Positions 15,371 to 23,228 of a stretch of DNA of 64,000 bases are shown here, in pieces. The translations under genes and the position numbers were made by a program. The number at the start of each line of letters is the position of its first letter. Positions within the stretch are counted from its first letter, which is position 1. Source of the stretch: AC-32 sp963717725 (GTDB lineage: Bacteria; Actinomycetota; Thermoleophilia; Gaiellales; Gaiellaceae); assembly GCA_963717725.1 (NCBI GenBank), contig CAVQWS010000010.1, positions 192,354-256,353 of the forward strand. Direction: 5' to 3'. The notes beneath the pieces were generated by a model. That model ran no database searches. It was not told the DNA's origin and saw only the letters and a program-made list of their open reading frames with translations.

Positions 15371-17233
15371 TTGCGCGTCGAGGCTGGGACTGGGCCGGTC
15401 CGGGTCCGCAATCGACGTCGCAGCCGTTCCAGGGCGCTGCTCGCGCAGCGGCTGGGAGTGCTGGCGATCGTCTTGGCGGTCGGCGGCGCCGTGCTCGGAT
15501 TCATCTTCGCCGGCTCGTCTGACCGGATCGCGGCAGGCGTCAAGATCGACGGCATCAACGTCGGCGGGCTGACCACCGGCGAGGCCCGCGCGAAGCTCGA
15601 GCGCCGCGCCAACGCCCTGGCGGAAGTGCCCGTGACGTTCACCGCCGGCGGGCATAAATGGGCGCTGAAGCCGGTCAGCCTCGGGGTCGAGGCCGACTGG
15701 GGCGCCGCCGTCAAGCTGGCGCTCGACCAAGGCGGCGGCGTCGGCCCGATTCGAGGCTTCCGGCGGATCGGTGTGCGCGTCTTCGGCGCCGACGTCTCGC
15801 CGCCGACGCGTGTGCTCGAGCGGGCGCTCGTCTTCGAGGTCGGCAGGATGGCGAAGGCCGTCAACCGCCCGCACCGCGACGCGGGAATCGTCCTGCACGG
15901 CCTACAGCCCGTCGTCCTGGCCGCGCGCACCGGCGTGGCGCTCGACCGGGAGGCGGCCGGCAAGACGATCGTGCACTCGCTTGCGAGCTTCCAGCGCGGC
16001 CAGCGCGTCGCCCTGCCCGTACGGGTGGATCCGCCCACGGTGCGCGCCGCCGACCTGACGCCGGTCGCCACACAGGTGCGGACCGCGCTCGCCCGGCCCG
16101 TGCGCATGCAGCTCGGGGCCGCCTCGTGGTGGCTGCCGGCGCGGCAGCTCGCAGCGATCCTGCGGCTCCCGCGCGGCGGCACGAAGACGCTGGCGGTCGG
16201 CGGGCCTGGCGCGACCCGCTATTTCGCCAGGCTCGGCCGCGGGATCGACAAGCCCGCGCGCGACGCCACCTTCAGCGTGCTCTCGTCCGGCCGCGTCGTC
16301 GTCGTGCCCGCGCGGCCCGGGCGGGTCGTCGCCGCCGGCCCGACCGGCCGCCACATCCTCGCCGCCGCGCTCGCGCCGCAGGCCCGCACGGCCCGCGTCG
16401 TCGTCACCTACCCCCAGCCACACCGCTCGACCGCGCAGGCGCAGGCGATGGGGATCACGACGCGCGTCGGCCGCTACGAGACGATCTACGGCGGCGACCC
16501 GAACCGGATCCACAACGTCCAGCTCGTCGCGCACCTCGTGGACGGAAAGCTGATCGCGCCCGGCGCGACCTTCTCGTTCAACGAGGCCACCGGCGACCGC
16601 ACCGCCGACAAGGGCTTCCGCGAGGCGCCCGTGATCATCAACGGCGAGCTGACGACCGGGCTCGGCGGCGGCGTCTGCCAGGTCTCGACGACGGTCTTCA
16701 ACGCCGCCTACGAGGCCGGCCTGAAGATCACGGAGCGGACGAACCACGCGCTCTACATCAGCCACTACCCGCAGGGCCGCGACGCGACGGTCAACTACCC
16801 GGACGTCGACCTGAAGTTCGTCAACGACACCGCGCACTGGCTGCTGCTGCGCACCTACGTCGGCTCGTACTCGCTCGACGTCGAGCTCTACGGCGCGCCC
16901 CTGAACCGGCGCGTCGAGAGCGAGACCCAGCCGCTTGTCACGACCGGTCACGCGCCGCTCGAGAAAGTGTCGGATCCGGCGCTCTTCGTGGGTCAGACCT
17001 CCGTCGAGGAGAGCGGCACGGCCCCGCAGTCGACGAGCGTCGAGCGCAAGGTCTACAACGCCGGCGGTGCGCTGCTCTACGACAACACGTGGTACTCGTC
17101 GTACCGCGGCGAGCCGCGCATCGTCCACGTCGGGACGAGGCCGAGGCCGGAGCAGCCGCCGAAGAAGAAGAAGGGCCCGAGCGGGCCGAGCGGCCCGACC
17201 GGCCCGACTGGCGTCAGCTCTCCGCAGCGCTGA
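15371..17233 (+). CDS. VanW-family wall protein with peptidoglycan-binding-like repeats
   Basis: A 620-residue membrane-anchored extracellular protein. A basic N-terminus precedes one transmembrane helix (about 26-48). YoaR/PG_binding_4-like modules follow (about 55-350). The VanW domain (about 365-500) has the hallmark FSFNEATGDRT, KGFREAPVIINGE and LGGGVCQVSTTVFNAAYEAGL. The tail is low complexity: PPKKKKGPSGPSGPTGPTG, a short collagen-like run. VanW proteins are linked to cell-wall metabolism, though their chemistry is not settled. TTG start chosen because a TACACT box lies 7 bases upstream. Its end overlaps the convergent thioesterase by 20 bases. Confidence 0.88.
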   Translation: MRVEAGTGPVRVRNRRRSRSRALLAQRLGVLAIVLAVGGAVLGFIFAGSSDRIAAGVKIDGINVGGLTTGEARAKLERRANALAEVPVTFTAGGHKWALKPVSLGVEADWGAAVKLALDQGGGVGPIRGFRRIGVRVFGADVSPPTRVLERALVFEVGRMAKAVNRPHRDAGIVLHGLQPVVLAARTGVALDREAAGKTIVHSLASFQRGQRVALPVRVDPPTVRAADLTPVATQVRTALARPVRMQLGAASWWLPARQLAAILRLPRGGTKTLAVGGPGATRYFARLGRGIDKPARDATFSVLSSGRVVVVPARPGRVVAAGPTGRHILAAALAPQARTARVVVTYPQPHRSTAQAQAMGITTRVGRYETIYGGDPNRIHNVQLVAHLVDGKLIAPGATFSFNEATGDRTADKGFREAPVIINGELTTGLGGGVCQVSTTVFNAAYEAGLKITERTNHALYISHYPQGRDATVNYPDVDLKFVNDTAHWLLLRTYVGSYSLDVELYGAPLNRRVESETQPLVTTGHAPLEKVSDPALFVGQTSVEESGTAPQSTSVERKVYNAGGALLYDNTWYSSYRGEPRIVHVGTRPRPEQPPKKKKGPSGPSGPTGPTGVSSPQR

Positions 17234-17621
17234 TCTCGTCGGCGAGCCAGCCCGGCACGCGCGTCGGCCGGTGTGTGGTCGCATCGACGCAGGCGTGGCG
17301 CGTCCAGCCGTCCGCGATCTTCTCGCCTTCACGCTCGACCGAATAGTCGAAGCGGAAGCGTGCGCCGCGCAGCTCGCCGCAGCGGGCGCGGATCATGAGC
17401 CGGTCGTCGAAGCGCGCGGGGGCGAGATAGCGGACGTCGGCCTCGATCGTCAGCGCCTCGATCCCCTCCGCCCGCAGGCCCGGGTAGCCGCCGCGGAAGC
17501 GCGCCAGATAGTCGATGCGGGCGACCTCGAACCAGACGAGGTAGACGGCGTTGTGCGCGATCCCCTGCGCGTCGGTCTCGGCGAAGCGCACCCGCACGTC
17601 GGTCTCGAAGTGGAAGTCCAC
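17214..17621 (-). CDS. 4-hydroxybenzoyl-CoA-type acyl-CoA thioesterase
   Basis: A 135-residue hotdog-fold thioesterase. The signature block VRFAETDAQGIAHNAVYLVW then FEVARIDYL contains the catalytic Asp of the 4HBT/YbgC type (T-D-A-Q-G-I-A-H-N). It hydrolyses acyl-CoA in the cytoplasm; chain preference unknown. I start at the GTG at 17621 because the domain begins there; upstream in-frame sequence lies in the divergent sirtuin. There are 28 bases between the two start codons. Confidence 0.85.
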   Translation of the reverse strand: MDFHFETDVRVRFAETDAQGIAHNAVYLVWFEVARIDYLARFRGGYPGLRAEGIEALTIEADVRYLAPARFDDRLMIRARCGELRGARFRFDYSVEREGEKIADGWTRHACVDATTHRPTRVPGWLADEISAAES

Positions 17622-17635
17622 GGCCGCGGAGTCTC

Positions 17636-17641
17636 TACGAT
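17636..17641 (+). promoter_or_regulatory. -10 box, leaderless start
   Basis: TACGAT ends 8 bases before the GTG of the sirtuin gene at 17650. The same short gap must also carry the promoter for the divergent thioesterase; GAGACT (minus strand) 8 bases from its GTG is the best, weaker, candidate. Confidence 0.4.
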
Positions 17642-17649
17642 CGCGAGCC

Positions 17650-18411
17650 GTGGAGCTTGCCGAGTTGATTCGCGCGCGGCAGCCCTGCGTCGTGCTGACC
17701 GGGGCCGGTGTGAGCACCGAGAGCGGGATCCCGGACTTCCGTTCGCCGACCGGGCTCTGGGCGCGGTTCGACCCGCTCGAGTACGGCTCGATCGAGGCGT
17801 TTCGGGCCGACCCCCGCAAGGTCTGGAGCTTCTACAAGCCGCGCGTGGCGATGCTGACCGAGGCCGAGCCGAACGCGGCGCACCTCGCGCTCGCCGAGCT
17901 CGAGCGGCTCGGCTTCGTCGAGGCGGTGGTCACCCAGAACATCGACCTGCTGCACGAGCGGGCCGGCAGCCGCGAGGTGGTCGAGGTGCACGGCTCGATC
18001 CGCAGCGCCACCTGCCCGGGCTGCGGGAAGCGCGAGCCGCTCGAGCGCGTGCTCGAGCTGCTGGCCGAGGCCGACGCGCCCCTCTGCCCGGCGTGCGGTG
18101 AGATCCTCAAGCCCGACGTCGTCTTCTTCGGCGAGCTGCTCCCGGCCGCGGCGATCGAGCGCGCCTCGCAGCTCGCGCGCGCGGCGGCGCTGCTGCTCGT
18201 CGTCGGCTCGGCGCTCGAGGTCTACCCGGTGGCCGGCCTGCCGCAGGAGACGCTCGCCGCGGGCGGGCAGCTCGCGATCGTGAACAGGAGCCCGACGCCG
18301 TACGACGCGCGGGCGGCGTTGAAGATCGACGGCAGCGCCGGCGAGGTGCTCGGCCGGGCAGCCGAGACGTTACGCGGAGAGCAGCCGCAGCAGCCGCAGC
18401 ACGCTTCGTGA
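17650..18411 (+). CDS. Sir2-family NAD-dependent protein deacylase
   Basis: A 253-residue sirtuin. NAD-binding GAGVSTESGIPDFRS (about 20-34), TQNIDLLHERAG, the catalytic His in EVHGS, and a zinc ribbon with CPGCG and CPACG pairs. Removes acyl groups from lysines using NAD, in the cytoplasm; likely targets include acyl-CoA-metabolising enzymes (general knowledge of bacterial sirtuins). The C-terminus is glutamine-rich and overlaps the convergent gene by 42 bases. GTG start at 17650. Confidence 0.92.
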   Translation: MELAELIRARQPCVVLTGAGVSTESGIPDFRSPTGLWARFDPLEYGSIEAFRADPRKVWSFYKPRVAMLTEAEPNAAHLALAELERLGFVEAVVTQNIDLLHERAGSREVVEVHGSIRSATCPGCGKREPLERVLELLAEADAPLCPACGEILKPDVVFFGELLPAAAIERASQLARAAALLLVVGSALEVYPVAGLPQETLAAGGQLAIVNRSPTPYDARAALKIDGSAGEVLGRAAETLRGEQPQQPQHAS

Positions 18412-18768
18412 GCGGAGCACGAGCCCGCGGATCGTCAGCTCGCCGCCGAGCTGCCGCTTGAGCACCTGGCGGCCGGCCGGCGACCACACCGCAGGCAGCC
18501 GCTCGCAGGGCATCCGCGTCAGCGCCAGGATCGCGTCCTCGTCGCCGAGGATCCGGATGCTCGGGCTCTCGGGCTCGCCCTCCGAGACCCGCACGCGGCC
18601 CCCGGCGAAGTCGAGCGTCACCGCGCTGTCGGTGTCCTCGGCCCGCACGAGCACGCGGCCCTCGAGCTTGCCGAGCTGCGCGGCGTTGCGCATGAGCGCT
18701 TCGTACAGGGCGAGTGCGAGCGGGGAGGACGTTCCCTCGGCGAGCTCGACTGGGGAATGCGGCGGCAC
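18370..18768 (-). CDS. SCP2-like small protein
   Basis: A 132-residue protein. The pattern of VLVRAEDTDSAVTLDFAGGR, then SPSIRILGDEDAILALTRMP and a C-terminal GGELTIRGL stretch is that of the sterol-carrier-protein-2-like fold (small lipid-binding or regulatory domain); assignment is by eye. Cytoplasmic. GTG start at 18768, preceded at 6 bases by CACAAT as a possible -10 box. Its 3' end overlaps the sirtuin gene. Confidence 0.6.
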   Translation of the reverse strand: MPPHSPVELAEGTSSPLALALYEALMRNAAQLGKLEGRVLVRAEDTDSAVTLDFAGGRVRVSEGEPESPSIRILGDEDAILALTRMPCERLPAVWSPAGRQVLKRQLGGELTIRGLVLRSRSVLRLLRLLSA

Positions 18769-18801
18769 GGGGCCATTGTGGCCCGGCGCGACCGGGGAGT
18801 G

Positions 18802-18993
18802 CTAGGCCGCGGCGCGCTTCAGCGGGCGCTCGTCGAGCACGCGCCTGCATTCCGAGCAGACCGTGCGCTCGACTTCGTACGGGATTCCGAGCCGCTGGAG
18901 CAGCACGTAGGACCGGACGCCCGAGTGCCGGTGAAGCCTCTTGCGATGTATGGACAGCTGACCCATGTCCTTGTCGAACCGTAGCGTTGCCAT
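18802..18993 (-). CDS. small protein with CxxC motif
   Basis: A 63-residue basic protein ending TVCSECRRVLDERPLKRAAA. One CxxC pair is present, so a zinc site would need a second pair from a partner or dimer. N-terminus rich in Arg/His (SIHRKRLHRHSGVRSY). The ATG at 18993 is uncertain: a TAGGTT box lies only 3 bases upstream, so the ATG 27 bases downstream (MGQLS) may be the real start. No family recognised. Confidence 0.5.
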   Translation of the reverse strand: MATLRFDKDMGQLSIHRKRLHRHSGVRSYVLLQRLGIPYEVERTVCSECRRVLDERPLKRAAA

Positions 18994-19056
18994 CGGAACC
19001 TACGACGCCCAAACGGGTGATGAAGTTGTGACGTTTCGGAAACCGCGTCCGGCGGC

Positions 19057-19062
19057 TAGGCT
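19057..19062 (+). promoter_or_regulatory. -10 box, leaderless start
   Basis: TAGGCT ends 7 bases before the GTG at 19070 of the L,D-transpeptidase gene; no Shine-Dalgarno sequence. Confidence 0.5.
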
Positions 19063-19069
19063 CGTAGCC

Positions 19070-19816
19070 GTGAGACGAGCGCTGTTCTTGGCTCCGCTCC
19101 TGCTCGTACTGGCCGGTTGCGGCGCGACGGCCCACGTGGCCTCGAGCACGCGCCCGCCGAGCGACGCTCCGAGCTGTGGTGCAGGCCTCGTGCGGGCGGG
19201 TAGCGCCAACGTGGCGGTCGCGGCGGTCGTGCGCTCGCGCGCGAATGCCTACCGGCAGCCGGGCAGGAAGCCCTTTGCCCGCTTCGGGCGGCTGAACGTG
19301 AACCGCTTCCCGACCTTCTTCCGCGTGCTGGGCACGGTGCGCGCCCCCGACTGCGCGCCGCGCTGGTTCCGCGTCCAGCTGCCGATCAAGCCGAACGGCG
19401 TCACCGGCTACGTCCGGGCGAAGGCAGTCGAGACCGGCCCGGTTCGCTCCCGCGTGGTCGTCGACCTCTCCTCGAAGCGGCTGACGCTCTTCCGCAGCGG
19501 CCGACGTGTCTTCTCGACGACGGTCGCGGTCGGCTCGCGTGCGACGCCGACGCCGACCGGCCGCTACTACGTCAACCAGCGCCTGATCCCGCAGGATCCG
19601 CACGGCCCCTTCGGCCCGGCGGCGATCGGCATCTCGGCCTACTCGACGGTGCTCACGGGCTGGACGCAGGGCGGGCCGATCGCGATCCATGGAACGAACG
19701 AGCCCTGGTCGATTGGGCATGCGGTCTCGAACGGCTGCATCCGCGTCCGCAACCCGGTGCTGCGGCGCCTGTACGAGGTCACGCCTGCTGGGACGCCTGT
19801 CGTGATCCGCCGGTGA
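19070..19816 (+). CDS. L,D-transpeptidase (YkuD), lipoprotein
   Basis: A 248-residue exported protein. The N-terminus RRALFLAPLLLVLAGCGA has a lipobox (LAGC), predicting a lipid-anchored protein. An SH3-like segment (about 45-115) is followed by the YkuD catalytic domain (about 125-247), whose signature HAVSNGCIRVRN contains the active-site Cys, with the upstream His in IAIHGTNEPWSIG. It makes 3-3 or related cross-links in peptidoglycan. GTG start at 19070 after a TAGGCT box. The next gene starts in its last four bases (GTGA). Confidence 0.9.
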   Translation: MRRALFLAPLLLVLAGCGATAHVASSTRPPSDAPSCGAGLVRAGSANVAVAAVVRSRANAYRQPGRKPFARFGRLNVNRFPTFFRVLGTVRAPDCAPRWFRVQLPIKPNGVTGYVRAKAVETGPVRSRVVVDLSSKRLTLFRSGRRVFSTTVAVGSRATPTPTGRYYVNQRLIPQDPHGPFGPAAIGISAYSTVLTGWTQGGPIAIHGTNEPWSIGHAVSNGCIRVRNPVLRRLYEVTPAGTPVVIRR

Positions 19817-21288
19817 GGCGCCGCGTCGTCGTCCTCGCGCTCGCCGTCCTCTGCGCGGGGCTTGCGGCGACGCTGGCGGCGACCGCGCGGCAGGGGGTGG
19901 CGGTCGATCCCGAGGTCGACGCGCGGCCGGACGGCTGCGGCCGCGACTACCTCGCGCAGGCGCAGCAGACGATCCCGACGTGGGCCTACGTCGGTGACCG
20001 GAACTCCCCGGCCACCGGGCCGGCGCCGCCGCAGCGACGGCTCGAGGGCCTGGTCGTCTCGCGGTACGAGCGCGAGCTCGCCGTGCATCCGACACCCGAG
20101 GACCTGCCGACCATCCACCGCAGCTACGACCTGAACCTGAACGTGCTCCCGGATCGCGCCTACCGCTCGCTGCTCGGGGGCTCCGCTGCGGTGCGCAGCG
20201 GCAACTTCGCCGGGCAGAACGAGTCGACCGGCCGCGTGCACGTCGAGCGCGAGCAGGGCTCGCTGCCGTTCTTCGCCTGGCCCGAGGCCGGCGACCGGGT
20301 GGCGATGATCGGCTCCTGGGTCTGGGATTGCGGGCACTGGGCCGGCGGTGGCGAGCGCACCGAGATCCACCCCTTCCGGGCGTTCTGGGTTGCGCGCGAG
20401 GCCGAAGGCGACCTGTTCCTCTCCAGCGACAAGACCTTCGCCGGCGTCGAGGCCGATTGCGCGCACCTGACGAAGGGCGTCGTCACGGCCTTCCGGGCGT
20501 GCCTGGCGGCCGAGCCCCCGTGGCAGGACCTGAGCGGCTCGTACCGCTTCCGGCTGCAGTTGCCCAAGCGCCCGCGCGGCGCGCGGCTGCAGCTGCGCGT
20601 GGTGGACGCCGGCAGCAGCGCCGGAGCTCCTCGCGCTCGGACGCACCTGCGCGGGAACGGCGTCGACGTTTTGCTCGACGTTCATGCCGTAACGGGACAG
20701 CGGCTCGTGATCGCGCAGCGGGTGCTCGCGCGCTGGACCCGCGGCGCGCCGACAGAGCACGTCCGCGTCCGCTTCGTCCGGCTGCTCGTGCGGCGCGCGA
20801 TGGACCCGGGCTGCCCCGCCGGCCGCAACACCTGCGGCTCGAAAGAGACGACGCACGGCGAGCAGTCGACGGCGCCGCCAGGCGAGTGGAACGTCTACGT
20901 CGACGCGGCCGGCGTCTGGAAGATGTGGGGCAACGGCCTCCTGCGCGCCCGCGACGGGCATGTCTTCCACGGCGGCCCGACGCTCGACCTCCACCTCGCG
21001 CGCGGGCGCCCGTGGCGCGTGTTCGTGTTCACGCGCGAATGCGACTTCGGCTCGCTCGGGAACGCCGACGGCGCCGCGCACGCAATGACCCCGTGCCTGC
21101 GCTCCTCCGAATTCGGGACCTTCGACGGCGACGACGTGCCCGGGAGCTCGGTCGTGCGCTTCCGCTCGCCGGCCGCCGCGCTCGGGCTGCACCGCCTGCG
21201 CCCGCAGCGCCACGGCTCGACCTGCCCGGCTGTGAACAGGCTCGGCTGCTACGAGCTGTTGTTCCGCGTCGAGCGCGTCCGGGGGTAG
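19813..21288 (+). CDS. secreted hypothetical protein with WDCGHW/EIHP motif
   Basis: A 491-residue protein with a Sec-type signal (RRRVVVLALAVLCAGLAATLAATA). In the centre GSWVWDCGHW, then GERTEIHPFRAFWVAR, recalls a D-x-G-H ... E-I-H-P motif seen in various secreted bacterial proteins of unknown function, possibly a metal site. Several cysteines (for example CGRDYL, CGSKETT, CPAVNRLGC) suggest disulfides outside the cell. It overlaps the L,D-transpeptidase gene by 4 bases, so a wall-associated role is plausible but unproven. Confidence 0.7.
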   Translation: MRRRVVVLALAVLCAGLAATLAATARQGVAVDPEVDARPDGCGRDYLAQAQQTIPTWAYVGDRNSPATGPAPPQRRLEGLVVSRYERELAVHPTPEDLPTIHRSYDLNLNVLPDRAYRSLLGGSAAVRSGNFAGQNESTGRVHVEREQGSLPFFAWPEAGDRVAMIGSWVWDCGHWAGGGERTEIHPFRAFWVAREAEGDLFLSSDKTFAGVEADCAHLTKGVVTAFRACLAAEPPWQDLSGSYRFRLQLPKRPRGARLQLRVVDAGSSAGAPRARTHLRGNGVDVLLDVHAVTGQRLVIAQRVLARWTRGAPTEHVRVRFVRLLVRRAMDPGCPAGRNTCGSKETTHGEQSTAPPGEWNVYVDAAGVWKMWGNGLLRARDGHVFHGGPTLDLHLARGRPWRVFVFTRECDFGSLGNADGAAHAMTPCLRSSEFGTFDGDDVPGSSVVRFRSPAAALGLHRLRPQRHGSTCPAVNRLGCYELLFRVERVRG

Positions 21289-21305
21289 CGAGGCGCCGAG
21301 TCGGG

Positions 21306-21311
21306 TATAAA
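21306..21311 (+). promoter_or_regulatory. -10 box, leaderless start
   Basis: TATAAA ends 6 bases before the ATG at 21318; no Shine-Dalgarno sequence lies between. Confidence 0.55.
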
Positions 21312-21317
21312 GCGCAC

Positions 21318-21596
21318 ATGGCTCAACAGAGTGGACAGGACCTCTTCGCCCAGCTCGCCGAGCGGGGCCAGGACGTGATCGGCCGGATCTCCGAGATGCC
21401 GGGCGCGCAGAAGCTCGTCGAGAACGCGAACCAGCTCAAGGAGCGAGTGGACGACCTCTCGAAGAAGGTTCGCGGACTCGACGCCCTCGAGCGCCGCGTC
21501 GCCTCGCTCGAGAAGAAGGTCGACCAGCTCTCGAAGTCGGCCAAGCCGGCCGCGCGGAAGACCGCCGCCAAGCCGAAGCCCAAGCCGAAGAGCTAG
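21318..21596 (+). CDS. small coiled-coil protein with Lys/Pro-rich tail
   Basis: A 92-residue protein. Residues about 20-75 carry heptad-like repeats (ENANQLKERVDDLSKKVRGL, ERRVASLEKKVDQLSK), predicting a coiled coil. The tail (SAKPAARKTAAKPKPKPKS) resembles the basic tails of histone H1-like and other nucleoid or surface-charged proteins. No family named. The ATG at 21318 is supported by a TATAAA box 6 bases upstream. The TAG stop is interlocked with the convergent kinase gene in CTAG (21593-21596). Confidence 0.7.
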   Translation: MAQQSGQDLFAQLAERGQDVIGRISEMPGAQKLVENANQLKERVDDLSKKVRGLDALERRVASLEKKVDQLSKSAKPAARKTAAKPKPKPKS

Positions 21597-22495
21597 TCGG
21601 GCACGCGCAGCCGCAGTGCGCGCGGCACGATCTCGAAGCGCACCGGCGTCGTCCCGGGCTGCTCGCCGTCGAGCTCGACCGGCAGTGGCTCGGGAGACTC
21701 GATCTCGACGGTCGCGCCCCGCAGCAACGTTGCCTTCGGGTGCGGCAGGTGGCGGCCGCGATAGGTCTTCGGCAGGGTCAGCAACAGGTCGCGCTTGGTC
21801 AGGTCGCCGATCAGGAGCACGTCGAAGAGGCCGTCGTCCGGCTCGGCGTCGGGGAGCATCTTCATGCCGCCGCCGAGGTAGCGGCCGTTGGCGACGATCA
21901 CGTCGTGCATGCGACCGCGGTGCTCCTCGCCGCCGGCGCGAACCGTGACCTCGCCGCTGCGCCAGCGCGAGAAGACGGCGAACGTGGCCCACGCGTACGA
22001 GACCTTGCCGCCGAGGGTCTTCGACGTCTCGTTCGCACGCTTGGCGATCGCGCCGCTCATGCCGGCGCTGGCGACGTTCGCGAACAGCGACTCGCCCTCG
22101 GCGCCGTCCCAGCCGAGGTAGCGCGCCCGCCCGAGGTCGATCTCGCGCGTCCGCCCGTGCAGCGCGACCTGGACCGCGGCCTCGAGCTTGCGCGGGATGC
22201 CGTAGGTGCGGACGAAGTCCCAGCCGGTCCCGCGCGGGATCACCGCCAGCTCGACGTCGAGGCCGGCGATCCCGTTGACGACCTCGTTCACCGTCCCATC
22301 GCCGCCTACCGCCACGAGCAGCGACGCCTTGGCGGCTGCCTTCCGCGCGAGCTCGGTCAGGTGCCCTGGCCGCTCGGAGAAGAGCGCGTCGCCCTGCAGC
22401 CCGAGCTCAGCGGCCCGGTGCGCCAGCTCAGGCCAGCGCCGTCCCGCCGCGCCGGCCTCGGCCGCGGGATTGACCAGGAAGATCGTCTTGCTAAT
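21593..22495 (-). CDS. diacylglycerol kinase-like lipid kinase (YegS/DgkB type)
   Basis: About 300 residues. DAGK catalytic domain with IFLVNPAAEAG at the start and the nucleotide motif VAVGGDGTVNEVVNG (about 60-74), then a C-terminal beta domain. Phosphorylates diacylglycerol or a related lipid at the membrane face. The ATG at 22315 would cut off the first 60 residues of the domain. In the full-length frame the first usable codon is ATT at 22495, overlapping the upstream phosphorylase stop as ATTAG; an ATT start is rare but known (infC). A base error could also have hidden a normal start. Confidence 0.8.
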   Translation of the reverse strand: MSKTIFLVNPAAEAGAAGRRWPELAHRAAELGLQGDALFSERPGHLTELARKAAAKASLLVAVGGDGTVNEVVNGIAGLDVELAVIPRGTGWDFVRTYGIPRKLEAAVQVALHGRTREIDLGRARYLGWDGAEGESLFANVASAGMSGAIAKRANETSKTLGGKVSYAWATFAVFSRWRSGEVTVRAGGEEHRGRMHDVIVANGRYLGGGMKMLPDAEPDDGLFDVLLIGDLTKRDLLLTLPKTYRGRHLPHPKATLLRGATVEIESPEPLPVELDGEQPGTTPVRFEIVPRALRLRVPD

Positions 22496-23204
22496 GGCTG
22501 CCGGTGACGGTCGCGAGCGCGACGCGCGTCATGCGGTCGACCGCGGCGCGCAGCTCGTCGTCCGAGATGCGCGTGAACTCCTCGCCGATCACGATGTCGC
22601 TCACGGTCAGCAGGCAGCCGGCCTTGACGCCGCGCAGGGCGCCGATCGTGAACAGCACCGCCGCCTCCATCTCGACGCCGAGCACGCCGCGGGCCGACCA
22701 GCGCTTGTGCCGCTCCGGGTCCGGGTCGTAGAAGGTGTCGCTGGAGGCGATCGCGCCGACCCGCAGCGGCTGCTCGAGCTCCTTCGCCGCGTGAACGGCG
22801 GCGTGGACGAGCTCCCAGTCGGCCGTCGGCACGTGTGGCTCGCCGCCGACGTAGTGCCTGGCCGTTCCGTCTGCGGGGACGGCCGAGACCGCGACGATCA
22901 GGTCGCCGAGCTGCAAGTCCTGTTGGAGCCCGCCGCAGGTGCCGACTCGCAGGAAGCGCGTGACGCCGAGCTGCACGAGCTCCTCCATGACGATCGCGGC
23001 CGAGGGGCAGCCCATCCCGGTGGACTGCACCGAGACCGGCTTGCCTTCCCACTCGCCGGAGTAGCCGAGCATCCCGCGCTCGCCGTTTCGTTGCACGGCA
23101 TTGTCGAAGTAGGTCTCGGCGATGTACTTGGCGCGCAGCGGGTCGCCGGGGAGGAGACAGGCCTCCCCGTACTCGCCGGGCTCCGCGCGGACATGGATCG
23201 GCAT
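22491..23204 (-). CDS. purine/uridine nucleoside phosphorylase (DeoD/Udp type)
   Basis: A 237-residue nucleoside phosphorylase. N-terminal LLPGDPLRAKYIAETYF, phosphate-site GMGCPSAAIVMEEL, VGTCGGLQ, and VLGVEMEAAVLFTIG (ribose-binding Met-Glu). Length and motifs fit the hexameric DeoD group: phosphorolysis of purine nucleosides for salvage, cytoplasmic. ATG at 23204 with a TAGGCT box 7 bases upstream. Divergent from the GNAT gene with 24 bases between them. hpt, another purine salvage gene, lies 2 kb away. Confidence 0.9.
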   Translation of the reverse strand: MPIHVRAEPGEYGEACLLPGDPLRAKYIAETYFDNAVQRNGERGMLGYSGEWEGKPVSVQSTGMGCPSAAIVMEELVQLGVTRFLRVGTCGGLQQDLQLGDLIVAVSAVPADGTARHYVGGEPHVPTADWELVHAAVHAAKELEQPLRVGAIASSDTFYDPDPERHKRWSARGVLGVEMEAAVLFTIGALRGVKAGCLLTVSDIVIGEEFTRISDDELRAAVDRMTRVALATVTGSH

Positions 23205-23211
23205 GCCGGAG

Positions 23212-23221
23212 AGCCTAAAGT
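23212..23221. promoter_or_regulatory. overlapping divergent -10 boxes (leaderless pair)
   Basis: Leftward TAGGCT (23217 to 23212) is 7 bases from the phosphorylase ATG (23204). Rightward TAAAGT (23216-23221) is 7 bases from the GNAT GTG (23229). They share TA at 23216-23217 and are arranged with exact symmetry. Confidence 0.65.
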
Positions 23222-23228
23222 TGCGGCC

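Noticed and set aside
17161..17230. GP-x repeats suggesting a tandem repeat or CRISPR-like unit
   Set aside because: It is a short collagen-like tail (GPSGPSGPTGPTG) of the VanW-family protein; no spacer structure. I found no CRISPR array in the window.
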